Both the position numbers and the translations under genes were made by a program. DNA of 64,000 bases from Bradyrhizobium zhengyangense (GTDB lineage Bacteria; Pseudomonadota; Alphaproteobacteria; Rhizobiales; Xanthobacteraceae): NCBI RefSeq assembly GCF_022012435.1, contig NZ_JAKLUA010000001.1:310001-374000 (forward strand). Direction: 5' to 3'. The notes below the pieces were generated by a model. That model worked only from the letters and a program-made list of their open reading frames with translations, was not told where the DNA came from and did not search any database. Below, piece after piece: positions 26,007 through 35,858 of this stretch (the stretch's first letter is position 1; each line of letters opens with the position of its first letter).

Positions 26007-26996
26007 TCAGCCGAGCACGTCCTGATTGATGATGTTCTGCCTGATCGGATCGCCGTCGATCACACTCAAGATGTTGCGCGCGGTCTGCTCGCTCATGCGC
26101 TGGACCGCCTCGACAGTCACGCCGGCGACGTGCGGGGCCATAATCACGTTGGGCAGCGCGAACAGCGCATTGCTGACCGGCGGCGGCTCGACCTCGAACA
26201 CGTCGATGCCGGCGCCTGCAACCTTGCCGGAGACGAGGGCATCGTACAGCGCGGCCTCCTTCACGATGCCGCCGCGGGCGGTATTGATCAGATAGGACCT
26301 TGGCTTCATCCGGCCGATCCTGTCAGCATCGAACAGGCCGACGGTCTCAGGTGTCTTCGGGCAGTGGATGGTGACGAAGTCGGCGTTCGGCAGCGCCGCG
26401 TCGAGATCAGTGACCGGCTCGCAGCCGGCGGTCTTGATGTCGGCGGCAGGCTTATAGGGGTCGTAGACCTGCACCTTCATTTCCATCGCCTGACAGCGCT
26501 TGGCGGTGCGGCTGCCGATGCGGCCGAAGCCGATGATCAGCACGGTCTTGCCGTAGAGATCGAACGGCAGCATGCCGAGCCGGTTGGCCCATTGGCCGTC
26601 CTTGACGCAGGCATGCATCTCATTGGCGCGCTTGGCCAGCGTCAGCATCATGAACAGCGCCTGCTCGGCCACCGAGGGCGAGTTCGCGCTACCCGCGACC
26701 ATCAGCGGCACCTTGCGGCGGGAGAGCGCGGGTACATCGACGGCGTCGTAGCCGACGCCGATCCGGGTCACGACTTTCATGTCGCGGGCCGCCTCGAGTT
26801 CGGTCTCGCCGAACGCGGTGGCGCCGAGCGCCACGCCGTGGACCGGCGCGTGACTCTTCAGCAGAGCCTCAAAATCCTTGGCGGAGATCAGGTTCGCAAA
26901 CTCGACGAGTTCGATATCGTCTCGCTGGGTGAGGAGGGCGCGCGCCCCTTGCGACAAAGTTTGTGTAACGAAAATCTTCTTCTTGTTGGTCGCCAT
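26007..26996 (-). CDS. D-isomer-specific 2-hydroxyacid dehydrogenase (phosphoglycerate dehydrogenase-like)
   Basis: A 329-residue NAD-dependent dehydrogenase of the SerA/GhrB superfamily. It has VVTRIGVGYDAVDVPAL, the nucleotide motif VLIIGFGRIGSRTAKRC, and the catalytic Arg (NTARGGIVKEAAL), Glu (GIDVFEVEP) and His (MAPHVAG) blocks. There is no C-terminal ACT domain, so it is not a full-length SerA; an oxidised sugar acid or hydroxyacid is the likelier substrate. It starts 35 bases after the stop of the ABC ATPase gene, so it probably acts on the imported solute or its product. Confidence 0.88.
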   Translation of the reverse strand: MATNKKKIFVTQTLSQGARALLTQRDDIELVEFANLISAKDFEALLKSHAPVHGVALGATAFGETELEAARDMKVVTRIGVGYDAVDVPALSRRKVPLMVAGSANSPSVAEQALFMMLTLAKRANEMHACVKDGQWANRLGMLPFDLYGKTVLIIGFGRIGSRTAKRCQAMEMKVQVYDPYKPAADIKTAGCEPVTDLDAALPNADFVTIHCPKTPETVGLFDADRIGRMKPRSYLINTARGGIVKEAALYDALVSGKVAGAGIDVFEVEPPPVSNALFALPNVIMAPHVAGVTVEAVQRMSEQTARNILSVIDGDPIRQNIINQDVLG

Positions 26997-27031
26997 CGCT
27001 CCCCGCCTGCTCCAAGTTTCTTAGACCGGCG

Positions 27032-28138
<1,107 letters not shown>

Positions 28139-29044
28139 TCAACCCTTTGTCGCGCCGGCAGTCAGGCCAGCAATGTAGTAGTCCATCAGGAAGGCGTAGA
28201 TGATCAGCGGCGGGGCCGCGCCGAGCAGCGCGCCGGTCATGATCTGCCCCCAGTTGAAGACGTCGCCCTTGATCAGCGTGGTGGTGATGCCGACCGGCAG
28301 CACGAGCTGGTCGACCGATGTCGTGAACACCAGGGGATAGAGGAACTGGGCCCAGGACACCGTGAACGCGAAGATGGTCGCCGCGATCAGCCCGGGCAGT
28401 GCCACCGGAATGAAGATGCGCAGCAGCGTCTGGAGCCAGGAGGCGCCGTCGATGATCGCGGCCTCGTCGAGCTCCTTCGGGATCGAGGCGAAATAGCCGA
28501 TCATGATCCAGGTGCAGAACGGCACCGTCAGCGTCGGATAGATGAACACCAGCACATACCAGCGGTTCAGGAGCGTGATGCCGGTGAAGTCCTGGATCAT
28601 CGCCAGCATCTTGAACAGCGGAATGAACAGCAGGCTGTCCGGGATCAGATAAGTCAGGAACACGCCGGTCGCGAGCGTCGCCGATCCCCAGAATTTCATC
28701 CGCGCCAGAGCGAACGCCGCGGGGATGCTGATCAGCATCGTCACGATCACGACCACGATCGAGATGATCGACGAATTCCAGAAGAATCGCAAAAACTGGT
28801 TCGAGGTCAGCAGCTCGACATAGTTCGAGAGCGTTGGGTGAAACACCCACCACGGGTTGGTTGCCGCCGAGATCTCTGCGCTGCTCTTGAGCGAGGTGAT
28901 CAGCATGTAAACTGGCGGCGTCAGGAAGAAGATCGCAAACAACACCAGGAAGAAATAGGACCAGCGCAATGCCCAGGCGCGATCCCGGCTCATGCTGCCG
29001 AGTTTGCGGGTCGGTCCAGCCTTGTCGATTACGAGCGTACTCAT
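28139..29044 (-). CDS. ABC transporter permease, MalG/UgpE-like
   Basis: A 301-residue inner-membrane permease with six transmembrane segments and the EAA loop ELDEAAIIDGASWLQTLLRI, which contacts the ATPase. A hydrophobic first helix (SYFFLVLFAIFFLTPPVYML) follows a basic N-terminal tail. It shares one base with the stop of the preceding permease gene and abuts the ATPase gene, so all are one transcript. Confidence 0.92.
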   Translation of the reverse strand: MSTLVIDKAGPTRKLGSMSRDRAWALRWSYFFLVLFAIFFLTPPVYMLITSLKSSAEISAATNPWWVFHPTLSNYVELLTSNQFLRFFWNSSIISIVVVIVTMLISIPAAFALARMKFWGSATLATGVFLTYLIPDSLLFIPLFKMLAMIQDFTGITLLNRWYVLVFIYPTLTVPFCTWIMIGYFASIPKELDEAAIIDGASWLQTLLRIFIPVALPGLIAATIFAFTVSWAQFLYPLVFTTSVDQLVLPVGITTTLIKGDVFNWGQIMTGALLGAAPPLIIYAFLMDYYIAGLTAGATKG

Positions 29045-29982
29045 CAGGCTTCATTCCCGCGTTTGGAGACGTCGCGCAGGATGAAGATCGCCGCGACGGC
29101 GAGGATCGGCACCATGAACAGCGAGACGCAGGCGCCGAGCGGAATGTCGCTGCTCTGGATGCCGACCTGGAATGCCCAGGTGGCGAACAGATGCGTCGTG
29201 TCCAGCGGTCCGCCCGAGGTCAGGATGCGCACGATGTCGAAATTGGCGAAGGTCACGATCAGCGAGAACAGCGTGGTGATCGCGATGATGTTGCGCATCA
29301 TCGGCAGCGTGATGTACCAGATCTTCTGCCACCAATTGGCGCCGTCGATCGCCGCCGCCTCATAGAGCTGGTCGGGAACCGATTTGAGCGCGGCCAGGTA
29401 CATGATCAGGAAGAACGGCGCGCCGTACCAGACGTTGACAAGGATGACGGAGAAGCGTGCCCAGAAGGTCTCACCGAGCCAGGGGATCGGGCCGACGCCG
29501 AAGAAGGAGAGCGTGTAGTTAAAGGCGCTATAGGACGGATCGAACAGCCACAGCCAGGCCAGCGTGCTCATCGCCGGCGGAATCACCCAGGGCACCAGCA
29601 GCATGCCGCGCCATTTGCGCTGCTTCTTGCCGGGAATGTTGTGAACGAAATGCGCGACGATGAAGCCGATCAGTGCCTTGAAGACCACGGCGGTGACCGC
29701 AAAGATGCAAGACTGCTTCACCACCATCCAGAACGTCTCGCGTTTGAACAGGAAGGTGAAATTGCCCAGCCCAACGAATTTGGTCATCGCCTTGTTCAGC
29801 GTCGCCAGATATAGCGAGAAGAAGGCGGGGTAGAGCACGAGCAACGCGATCAGAAGGATCAGTGGCAGCGTCAGGAAGAACGCCACGGTCGATTTCCGGC
29901 CCAGCATGTTGCGCAGACCCGAAGCTTTTCGCGGGCGCGCGTTGCGGACGAGGCGACCTTGCTGAACGACGACATCGGCCAT
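29044..29982 (-). CDS. ABC transporter permease, MalF/UgpA-like
   Basis: A 312-residue permease with six transmembrane segments (first: TVAFFLTLPLILLIALLVLY) and the EAA loop DQLYEAAAIDGANWWQKIWY. The ATG at 29982 is chosen at the conserved N-terminus; an in-frame start 41 codons upstream lies in the gap after the binding-protein gene. It is the partner of the MalG-like permease. A strong hairpin separates it from the binding-protein gene upstream. Confidence 0.9.
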   Translation of the reverse strand: MADVVVQQGRLVRNARPRKASGLRNMLGRKSTVAFFLTLPLILLIALLVLYPAFFSLYLATLNKAMTKFVGLGNFTFLFKRETFWMVVKQSCIFAVTAVVFKALIGFIVAHFVHNIPGKKQRKWRGMLLVPWVIPPAMSTLAWLWLFDPSYSAFNYTLSFFGVGPIPWLGETFWARFSVILVNVWYGAPFFLIMYLAALKSVPDQLYEAAAIDGANWWQKIWYITLPMMRNIIAITTLFSLIVTFANFDIVRILTSGGPLDTTHLFATWAFQVGIQSSDIPLGACVSLFMVPILAVAAIFILRDVSKRGNEA

Positions 29983-30066
29983 GGAATGAGCTTTCTGACG
30001 GAAGATGAAGGAGGAAGCCGGCGACCGGTCGACTCCTTTGTCATGCGGACGGAGTGCGAGCGCGCC

Positions 30067-30096
30067 TTGGCGGCTCATGCCCGGAGGCACGAACCG
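30067..30096 (-). repeat. Intercistronic hairpin between binding protein and permease genes
   Basis: On the transcribed strand GGCGGTTCGTGCC pairs with GGCATGAGCCGCC, 13 pairs with two G-U, around TCCG. No T tract follows. Such hairpins after binding-protein genes stabilise the upstream message so that the binding protein is made in excess. Confidence 0.6.
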
Positions 30097-30114
30097 CCTT
30101 GGCACACACCCGGC

Positions 30115-31455
30115 TCAGGTCCGCATAAAACCCTCGCACTCGTCCTCGGCCCAGGCGAGCGCGGTTTCCATCTTCTCACCCTGCGCGAAGCGCAACGCCA
30201 TCTTGGTCAGCGTGGCCTGGAAATAGATCTGCTGGGCGATCTTCGGCGGCGCCGGTGACGCGGCGATCGACAGGGTCTGACGATGGTAGGGATCCGGATA
30301 GTGGAACAGCGTGCCCTTGGGCGGCCCTTCCTCGGCCCAGGTCTTGAGCTTCGTCATGTTCGCGTAGGCCGGGAGATCGTATCCGCCGCTCGCCACGACG
30401 AACTTTTCAATCGCCGCGGGTGAAGACAGATGGACGAGCAGGCTCTTGGCCGCCTCCTTGTTCTTGCCGAAGCTCCAGACGCCCCAGAAATAAGGAAGGA
30501 ACGGCGCAAAGCGGCCCTTCGGCCCCGACGGGAAACCATGAGTCCAGCATTGCTCGGCGACCTGCGGCGCATCGCGCTTGGCAACGGCCCAGGCGCTCGG
30601 TGGGTTCATGATCATCGCGCCGCGGCCCGAGATCAGCCATTTGTTGTTGGAGGCGTCATCCCAGGACGGCGCATCGGCTGGCAACACGGCGATCAGCTTC
30701 TTGTAGAATTCGAGTGCCTGCCGCACCGCGTCAGTCTTGACGGTGACGTCGCCCTTGGCATTGACGAGCTCGGCGCCAAACGATTGGAAGATTGCACCCG
30801 CCGTATCGACGCTGTCGGTGGTCTCGCCGAGACCGATGCCGAAGGGGAAGCCGGCCTTCTGACAGGCTTCCGCCGCCTTCAGGAATGTCTCCAACGTCCA
30901 ATTGTCATCTTTCGGCGGGCCGCCGGCCGGGTACATCTCCTGGACGTCGATGCCCGCGTGCTTCTTCATGAGATCGATACGGGAGCAGGGGCCCTTGATC
31001 TGGCTTCCTGGGGTTGCCGGTACTGCAAGCCATTTGCCGCCCGACTGCGCCAGATATTTGACAGTGCCGTTGACCTCGCCATTCTGCTTGATGAGCGGCT
31101 CCATGACGTCGTTGAGCGGCTCGAGGTTTTCGGAATAAGCGTGCGGCCACCAGCTCGGCATCTGAAGAATGTCGTGACCCGACTTGGCCTGTGCTTCGGC
31201 CGCCGCGGTCAGCTCAATCTTCTTGTTGTTGCTGGTGATGTAATCAATCGAAACCTCAACTTTTTCCTTCTCACCCCATTCCTTGACGAGTGCGGTGGAG
31301 GCATCGTTGGCGCCGGGCACCCAGTGGTCCCAGAAACCGATCGAGAGTTTGCCGGCGGCGTAAGCGCCTCGGACATAGGGCGCTGCGATCAGCGCCGTGG
31401 AGGACATTGCAGTGGCAGCCACAAATTGACGTCGCGTCAGTGTCTTGCGTGACAT
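30115..31455 (-). CDS. ABC transporter solute-binding protein, family 1, Tat-exported
   Basis: A 446-residue periplasmic binding protein for sugars or polyols. The N-terminus has the twin-arginine motif TRRQFVAAT followed by a hydrophobic stretch (AMSSTALIAAPYV), so it is exported folded by Tat. The mature part begins LSIGFWDHWVPGANDAST and has the family 1 features FPFGIGLGETTDSVDTAG, ISGRGAMIMNPPSAWAV and FWGVWSFGKNKEAAKSLLVH. It is the first gene of the five-gene importer plus dehydrogenase operon. The ligand cannot be read from sequence. Confidence 0.9.
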   Translation of the reverse strand: MSRKTLTRRQFVAATAMSSTALIAAPYVRGAYAAGKLSIGFWDHWVPGANDASTALVKEWGEKEKVEVSIDYITSNNKKIELTAAAEAQAKSGHDILQMPSWWPHAYSENLEPLNDVMEPLIKQNGEVNGTVKYLAQSGGKWLAVPATPGSQIKGPCSRIDLMKKHAGIDVQEMYPAGGPPKDDNWTLETFLKAAEACQKAGFPFGIGLGETTDSVDTAGAIFQSFGAELVNAKGDVTVKTDAVRQALEFYKKLIAVLPADAPSWDDASNNKWLISGRGAMIMNPPSAWAVAKRDAPQVAEQCWTHGFPSGPKGRFAPFLPYFWGVWSFGKNKEAAKSLLVHLSSPAAIEKFVVASGGYDLPAYANMTKLKTWAEEGPPKGTLFHYPDPYHRQTLSIAASPAPPKIAQQIYFQATLTKMALRFAQGEKMETALAWAEDECEGFMRT

Positions 31456-31940
31456 CTCGTTTCCTCGCCTTGGTTTGTTTTATTGTTCTGTCGTTTCCTT
31501 TGAATTTCCCAAGTTTGTTTTTGATTTTGTTGTTGGACGTTTCTTTTTGGCCTCGTCATCCCCAGCGGCAGATTCACGCGAGGGACGCGGCAAATTGGTA
31601 GCGCGATCAGATCATGATTGATTGCGTCTGTCGAGAAAGCCGAATGCGTCGCGCTCTAGAACTAACGTTGTGTATGGGGCAGCGACGGCGCACGTCGTCG
31701 GTCATGAGCTGCGGCAGCTCTTATTGCGATGCACACGTGGAGCGAAGCCGCCAAATGACCCGTGCGCAATTACGCCGTAGTTCCGAATAGGCTTGCATCG
31801 CCGCTTCGCGCCAAAGCTCTTTCGAGCGGGGACAGCGATGTCCGTACCTAGACCTCGGCTCGGCGAAAACGGTAGAGTTGCAACCGGCAGGAGGCCTGCC
31901 GTTTCCTTGAGAAGGCAAGCAGATCGAGATGGAGACCCAA
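31456..31940. other. Long intergenic region between divergent genes
   Basis: About 485 bases between the binding-protein gene and the Spy-like gene. The first 110 bases are unusually T-rich on the plus strand (A-rich leader of the minus-strand operon), in contrast to the GC-rich surroundings. A hairpin CGGCAGG/CCTGCCG around AGG lies near 31881-31898. Only ORFs below 40 codons without ribosome-binding sites were seen. It presumably holds both promoters. Confidence 0.5.
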
Positions 31941-32759
31941 ATGATCAACCCGGCGCCGCCTGCGCGGCTTGGCCTGCGACGATGGCTCGCGCTCGGGTCC
32001 GTGCTGACACTGCTTGTCGGCGCGTCCGCGGTTGCGAATGCACAAGGTTTGGTCAAGGGCGTCCAGGACGGAGCCGCGGCTGGTAACAAGGCGGCGGGTC
32101 CTGTCGGAGGCGTCCTCGGCGGCGCCATCGGCGGCGTGGTCGGCGTATTCACCGGTGTGCTCGGCGTCGGGAATAACAACAACGGCCAGGCGCCGGCAGC
32201 CAAGGACGCCAGCAAGGATGCTGGTAAGGACGCTTCCAAGGATGCGAAGGACGCCAAGCAGTCGGGCCCGGCCAAGGACAAGGACGCCAAGACAGCAAAA
32301 GGCGCCAAGGGGGCCAAGGCGAGCAAGGAAGCCAAGAACGCTCCCCAGGACACCAAGGACAATAAGGACGTCACGGTCCTGACCCAGCCCGGCGCGCCGC
32401 AACTGACCGCCGACCAGATCGTCGCCAACAGCGATTCCTATATCGAGCGGATCAAGACCGAGCTGAATCTCACGCCCGATCAGGAGAAGAACTGGTTCGG
32501 CTTCTCCAGTGCCATGCACTATCTCGGGCACAATGGCGCGGAGCGTCTCAACCTGCGGATGGAGCGGGCCAAGCGCGATCCGCCCGACGACATTATCGAG
32601 CAGATGCGCAACGAGGCGCAGTTCCTGATCGACCGCGCCGCCGACCAGCGCAATGTCGCCGATGCGGCCGAGCCGCTGTACTCGAGCCTCGATGACAAGC
32701 AGAAGCAGGTGTTCATCCAGGAGATGGTTCGCCTCAGCCATGAGCGCGGGCTGGATTGA
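31941..32759 (+). CDS. Secreted LTxxQ-motif (Spy/CpxP-like) protein with Lys/Ala/Asp repeats
   Basis: A 272-residue exported protein. A signal peptide (RRWLALGSVLTLLVGASAVA) is followed by a glycine-rich hydrophobic stretch (GPVGGVLGGAIGGVVGVFTG). Then comes about 65 residues of Lys-Asp-Ala repeats (AKDASKDAGKDASKDAKDAK and similar). The C-terminal 130 residues have two LTxxQ-type signatures, LNLTPDQEKNWFGF and LYSSLDDKQKQVF, as in periplasmic chaperones of the Spy/CpxP group. GGAG six bases upstream supports the ATG at 31941; the ATG at 31929 is less likely. It stands alone, in front of a receiver-domain gene. Confidence 0.8.
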   Translation: MINPAPPARLGLRRWLALGSVLTLLVGASAVANAQGLVKGVQDGAAAGNKAAGPVGGVLGGAIGGVVGVFTGVLGVGNNNNGQAPAAKDASKDAGKDASKDAKDAKQSGPAKDKDAKTAKGAKGAKASKEAKNAPQDTKDNKDVTVLTQPGAPQLTADQIVANSDSYIERIKTELNLTPDQEKNWFGFSSAMHYLGHNGAERLNLRMERAKRDPPDDIIEQMRNEAQFLIDRAADQRNVADAAEPLYSSLDDKQKQVFIQEMVRLSHERGLD

Positions 32760-32885
32760 CCAGATTTGGATTGATCGAGCTTGAATCGGATTGCATGCAT
32801 TGGTGGAATTTGAAGGCCACGAATTCGTGAATCCTTTTCGCAAATGGGGTATGCTTAGCTTCGCAACGAGGCTTGCGGGGTTGAT

Positions 32886-33263
32886 ATGGCGGACGGACTC
32901 TCCGTTTTCCTGGTCGAAGACGAGGCGTTGATCCGGATGATGATGGCTGACATGGTGGAAGAGCTTGGCCACCATGTCGTCGCGGAAGCGGACAATGTGC
33001 GCGATGCGAGCGCTTTTGCGATGACCGCGCAGTACGATTTCGCGATCCTCGACATCAATCTGATGGGCGTTTATGTCGATCCGGTCGCCGATCTGATCGA
33101 GCGGCGCGGCAAGCCGTTTCTGTTTGCCACCGGTTACGGGCCGGAATTGCTGCCGTCCTTGCTCCGGCGCCGGCCAATTCTGCGCAAGCCGATAGCGCTC
33201 GATCAGCTCAAGAGCATCATCGACTCGCTGTTTCCGGATATGCCCGCCAAAGTGCCGCACTGA
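32886..33263 (+). CDS. Stand-alone response regulator receiver domain
   Basis: A 125-residue protein that is only a receiver domain. It has the acidic pocket VEDEALIRMMMADM, phospho-acceptor D56 in FAILDINLMG, the switch region FLFATGYGPELLPS and Lys in ILRKPIALDQL. It has no output domain, so it acts by protein contact or as a phosphate shuttle. Its kinase is not adjacent. Single receivers of this type (GYG after beta-4) often work with HWE or PAS kinases in rhizobia. GGTTG precedes the ATG weakly. Confidence 0.87.
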   Translation: MADGLSVFLVEDEALIRMMMADMVEELGHHVVAEADNVRDASAFAMTAQYDFAILDINLMGVYVDPVADLIERRGKPFLFATGYGPELLPSLLRRRPILRKPIALDQLKSIIDSLFPDMPAKVPH

Positions 33264-33293
33264 CACCGTCGACAGTGGAGGCATCGCCCATGA

Positions 33294-33322
33294 AAATGGC
33301 CGCCCGAAAGGGGCGGCCATTT
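33294..33322. terminator. Bidirectional intrinsic terminator
   Basis: AAATGGCCGCCC and GGGCGGCCATTT form a 12-base stem around a short loop, with A/T ends on both sides. It lies between the plus-strand receiver gene and the minus-strand small gene, so it can serve both. Confidence 0.75.
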
Positions 33323-33346
33323 GGTGACGGAAGGTCCGTCAGTGAA

Positions 33347-33502
33347 TCACATCAGGCCGGCGCTGAGGTCGACGCCCTGCGCCATCAGGCTGAACGAGGC
33401 AATGAGGCCCAGGCAGCAGAAGACGACAATCGCTTTAAAAGAATAATCGTTCGACCGGGTCTGGATGGCAGCCGGCATTTCGGCGAGCGAAATCATGCTC
33501 AT
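33347..33502 (-). CDS. Small membrane protein (51 residues)
   Basis: A short ORF, MSMISLAEMPAAIQTR, then SNDYSFKAIVVFCCLGLIAS and FSLMAQGVDLSAGLM. One hydrophobic helix (AIVVFCCLGLIASFSLMA) is flanked by a polar N-terminal part. GAGGGGG about seven bases upstream of this ATG is a strong ribosome-binding site (an ATG two codons earlier is too close to it). A terminator lies just downstream. The ribosome-binding site, helix and terminator together argue for a real gene; its function is unknown. Confidence 0.7.
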   Translation of the reverse strand: MSMISLAEMPAAIQTRSNDYSFKAIVVFCCLGLIASFSLMAQGVDLSAGLM

Positions 33503-33648
33503 GTTCATTCCCCCTCTGTTTAATCCTGAATTGCATCAGGTGAGGGAACTTCTAGAGCAGAAAGTTTGATACAGGATTGCCAAGGATACTTAACGGAATC
33601 GCAATCGATCGCAGACTCCTCGCCGCCGGGCGTCAGGCCTTGCAAGCG

Positions 33649-33852
33649 TTAGTTGCGGCCGCCCCTTAGCACCGTCGCAATGGTGTGGGCCGTCATGGCG
33701 GCGCGGTCCGAGGCACGCTGTGCGGCCAAGCGGTCCCTCGCTTTTTCCTCGATCAACAGCTCGATCAGCGCTACCCGCTTCGTTTCATCATCCGCCTCGG
33801 TCAGCAGCCGGTGATAGCGGTGATAGTCGAATCCTACATCCTGCTTACGCAT
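33649..33852 (-). CDS. Small conserved hypothetical protein
   Basis: A 67-residue soluble, charged, helical protein: MRKQDVGFDYHRYHRLLTEA, then KRVALIELLIEEKARDRLAA and a C-terminal ATVLRGGRN. The ATG at 33852 has GGGGG six bases upstream; a longer frame from 33930 lacks this. The pattern DYHRYHxLLxEAxDExKR recurs in small rhizobial proteins of unknown role. It lies downstream of glk on the same strand but 143 bases away. Confidence 0.65.
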   Translation of the reverse strand: MRKQDVGFDYHRYHRLLTEADDETKRVALIELLIEEKARDRLAAQRASDRAAMTAHTIATVLRGGRN

Positions 33853-33995
33853 GTCACGCCCCCGATACGTACGCCACACACGCCGGGATTGTTTCGCATC
33901 GGACGCAAACGGGCAAGCACGATCCTGCATGGAACTGCGGATTGGCCGCAGTCAGCTGTGAATTGCCGGAGACAGACGATCCGTGCCGGCGCCCC

Positions 33996-34964
33996 TCAAG
34001 CCAGATTGTGATCGGCGAACATCTTCAGGCCAACGAAGCTTGCGTCGGGCTTCATGACAAGGCGCGTCGGGATGTTGCGCAAATAATCCTGGAAGCGCCC
34101 CTTGGCTTCGAAACGCGCACGGAAAGCTGAAGCCAAGAGGAATTCCGGAAAGCGTGGGACGATTCCGCCGGCAATGTAGACGCCGCCCCTGGCGCCGAAG
34201 GTCACCGCAAGATTGCCGGCCACGGAGCCGAGGATGGCGCAAAACATCTCCAGCGTCGCGCGACTGAGCAGGCAAGAGCCGTCCAGCGCCGACTTGGTGA
34301 TCGCTGCCGCATCGCGTTGCGGCACCTGGGCTTCATCGACCTCGGCCATCGCCTCGTAGAGGGATTGCAGGCCGGAACCGGACAGGGCGCCGCGCTCGAT
34401 CGAGACATGGCCGAAGCGCCGGCGCATCGAGGCGATTACCCGTTCCTCGCGTTCGTTCTCCGCCGGCAAGGTGGCATGCCCGGCCTCCGTGACGACAGCG
34501 AGCCGGGAGCCGTGGCGTTCGACCAGGCAGGAGACGCCAAAACCAGTCCCGGGTCCGACCACCAGCAGTGGCTCACCTGGCATGCCGTCCTGCCCGCCGA
34601 GCGGAATCAGGTCGGCCGGCTGCAGGGCGGGCAGGGACCAGGCCACCACCTCGAAATCGTTGAGCACGTGGACGCTGTCGAAGCCGAGCGCCGGCTGGAG
34701 CTCGTTGCCGTCGATGACCCAGGGGCTGTTGGTCATGACGCAGCGGTTATTGGTAACGGGGCCCGCTACAGCCAGAACGGCCCTAACCGGCTTTTCGCTG
34801 TCGGCCCGGCGCAGCACGTCGGCGATGGCCTCGCGGACCGTTGGATGGTCGGCGACCTTCACATAGTCGATCGGTCCGATCTGCTCGCCATTGCTCAGCG
34901 CGAAACGTGCATTGGTGCCGCCGATATCGGCGAGAAGAATGTTTCCTGTCTTGCCGATACTCAT
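33996..34964 (-). CDS. glk: Glucokinase
   Basis: A 322-residue ATP-dependent glucokinase of the ROK-unrelated bacterial Glk family; it phosphorylates glucose to glucose 6-phosphate. The phosphate-binding motif LLADIGGTNARFAL is at residues 10-23. The catalytic Asp lies in HVLNDFEVVAWSLPAL, and the adenosine-binding block is VGPGTGFGVSCLV. TEAGHATLPAENEREE and GGVYIAGGIVPRFPE complete the family pattern. AAAGGA lies just before the ATG at 34964. It is divergent from pncA. Confidence 0.93.
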   Translation of the reverse strand: MSIGKTGNILLADIGGTNARFALSNGEQIGPIDYVKVADHPTVREAIADVLRRADSEKPVRAVLAVAGPVTNNRCVMTNSPWVIDGNELQPALGFDSVHVLNDFEVVAWSLPALQPADLIPLGGQDGMPGEPLLVVGPGTGFGVSCLVERHGSRLAVVTEAGHATLPAENEREERVIASMRRRFGHVSIERGALSGSGLQSLYEAMAEVDEAQVPQRDAAAITKSALDGSCLLSRATLEMFCAILGSVAGNLAVTFGARGGVYIAGGIVPRFPEFLLASAFRARFEAKGRFQDYLRNIPTRLVMKPDASFVGLKMFADHNLA

Positions 34965-35218
34965 GGTCCTTTGGCTGCCGTGGCCTTTGGCCACAGGAAC
35001 CGTTCTCCTCTGCTTCGTCGCTGCGATCCGTATGGCGCGGATACCAGAGATTCCGCTCTTGGGCACAGCTAGTCAACACGGACCCCCCAAAAGCGTTGCA
35101 TTCAGGACGGTGGTTGCGAAGCCGGGCGGGAAGGTCGACATTGGCGAGAGCGGCTGGCGCCCGATGCGCCGGTCAGACGGCATTGGACTTGCGATTGGGA
35201 AGCGATTGGGGCCTCTCG

Positions 35219-35845
35219 ATGAAGATATCCGACCGCGACGTGCTGCTGGTGATCGACGTGCAGAACGATTTTTGCACCGGAGGGGCGCTCGCCGTTCCCG
35301 GCGGCGAGAAGGTCGTCCCCGCCATCAACCGGATCGCCCAAAAATTCGCCAATGTGGTGCTGACGCAGGACTGGCACCCAGGCAATCACGTCTCCTTCGC
35401 GCCGAACCATCCGGGCAAGCAGCCGTTCCAGACCATCGAGTTGGACTATGGCACCCAGGTGCTGTGGCCGACCCATTGCGTCCAGGGCACGACTGGTGCC
35501 GAATTCCATCGGGATCTGGACCTGACGCGGGCAAGCCTGGTGGTGCGCAAGGGCTTTCGCCGCGGGATCGATTCCTATTCGGCGCTGTTTGAGAATGACA
35601 AGACGACGCCGACCGGCCTGCTGGGCTATTTGCGCGAGCGCGAGCTGAAGACCGTTTTCGTTGCCGGCCTTGCGCTCGATTTTTGCGTCCGCTTCTCCGC
35701 CGAGGATGCCCGCAAGGCTGGCTTCGAAGTTGCAGTGATCGAGGACGCCTGCCGTGGCATCGACCTCGACGGCTCGGTCGCGGCGACCCATCGAAGTCTT
35801 GGGGAGCTCGGTATTTCCGTCGTCAGCCTGGAGGCGTTCTTGTGA
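35219..35845 (+). CDS. pncA: Nicotinamidase
   Basis: A 208-residue isochorismatase-fold enzyme that hydrolyses nicotinamide to nicotinate and ammonia in NAD salvage. The catalytic triad D13 (IDVQNDF), K111 (VRKGF) and C156 (LALDFCV) and the metal ligands D51, H53 and H57 (QDWHPGNHVSF) are all present, as is WPTHCVQGTTGAEF. The ATG at 35219 matches the family start; the open frame upstream is non-conserved. nadE lies 1.3 kb downstream on the same strand, giving an NAD-synthesis neighbourhood. Confidence 0.93.
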   Translation: MKISDRDVLLVIDVQNDFCTGGALAVPGGEKVVPAINRIAQKFANVVLTQDWHPGNHVSFAPNHPGKQPFQTIELDYGTQVLWPTHCVQGTTGAEFHRDLDLTRASLVVRKGFRRGIDSYSALFENDKTTPTGLLGYLRERELKTVFVAGLALDFCVRFSAEDARKAGFEVAVIEDACRGIDLDGSVAATHRSLGELGISVVSLEAFL

Positions 35846-35858
35846 GGATCAATCGGTA

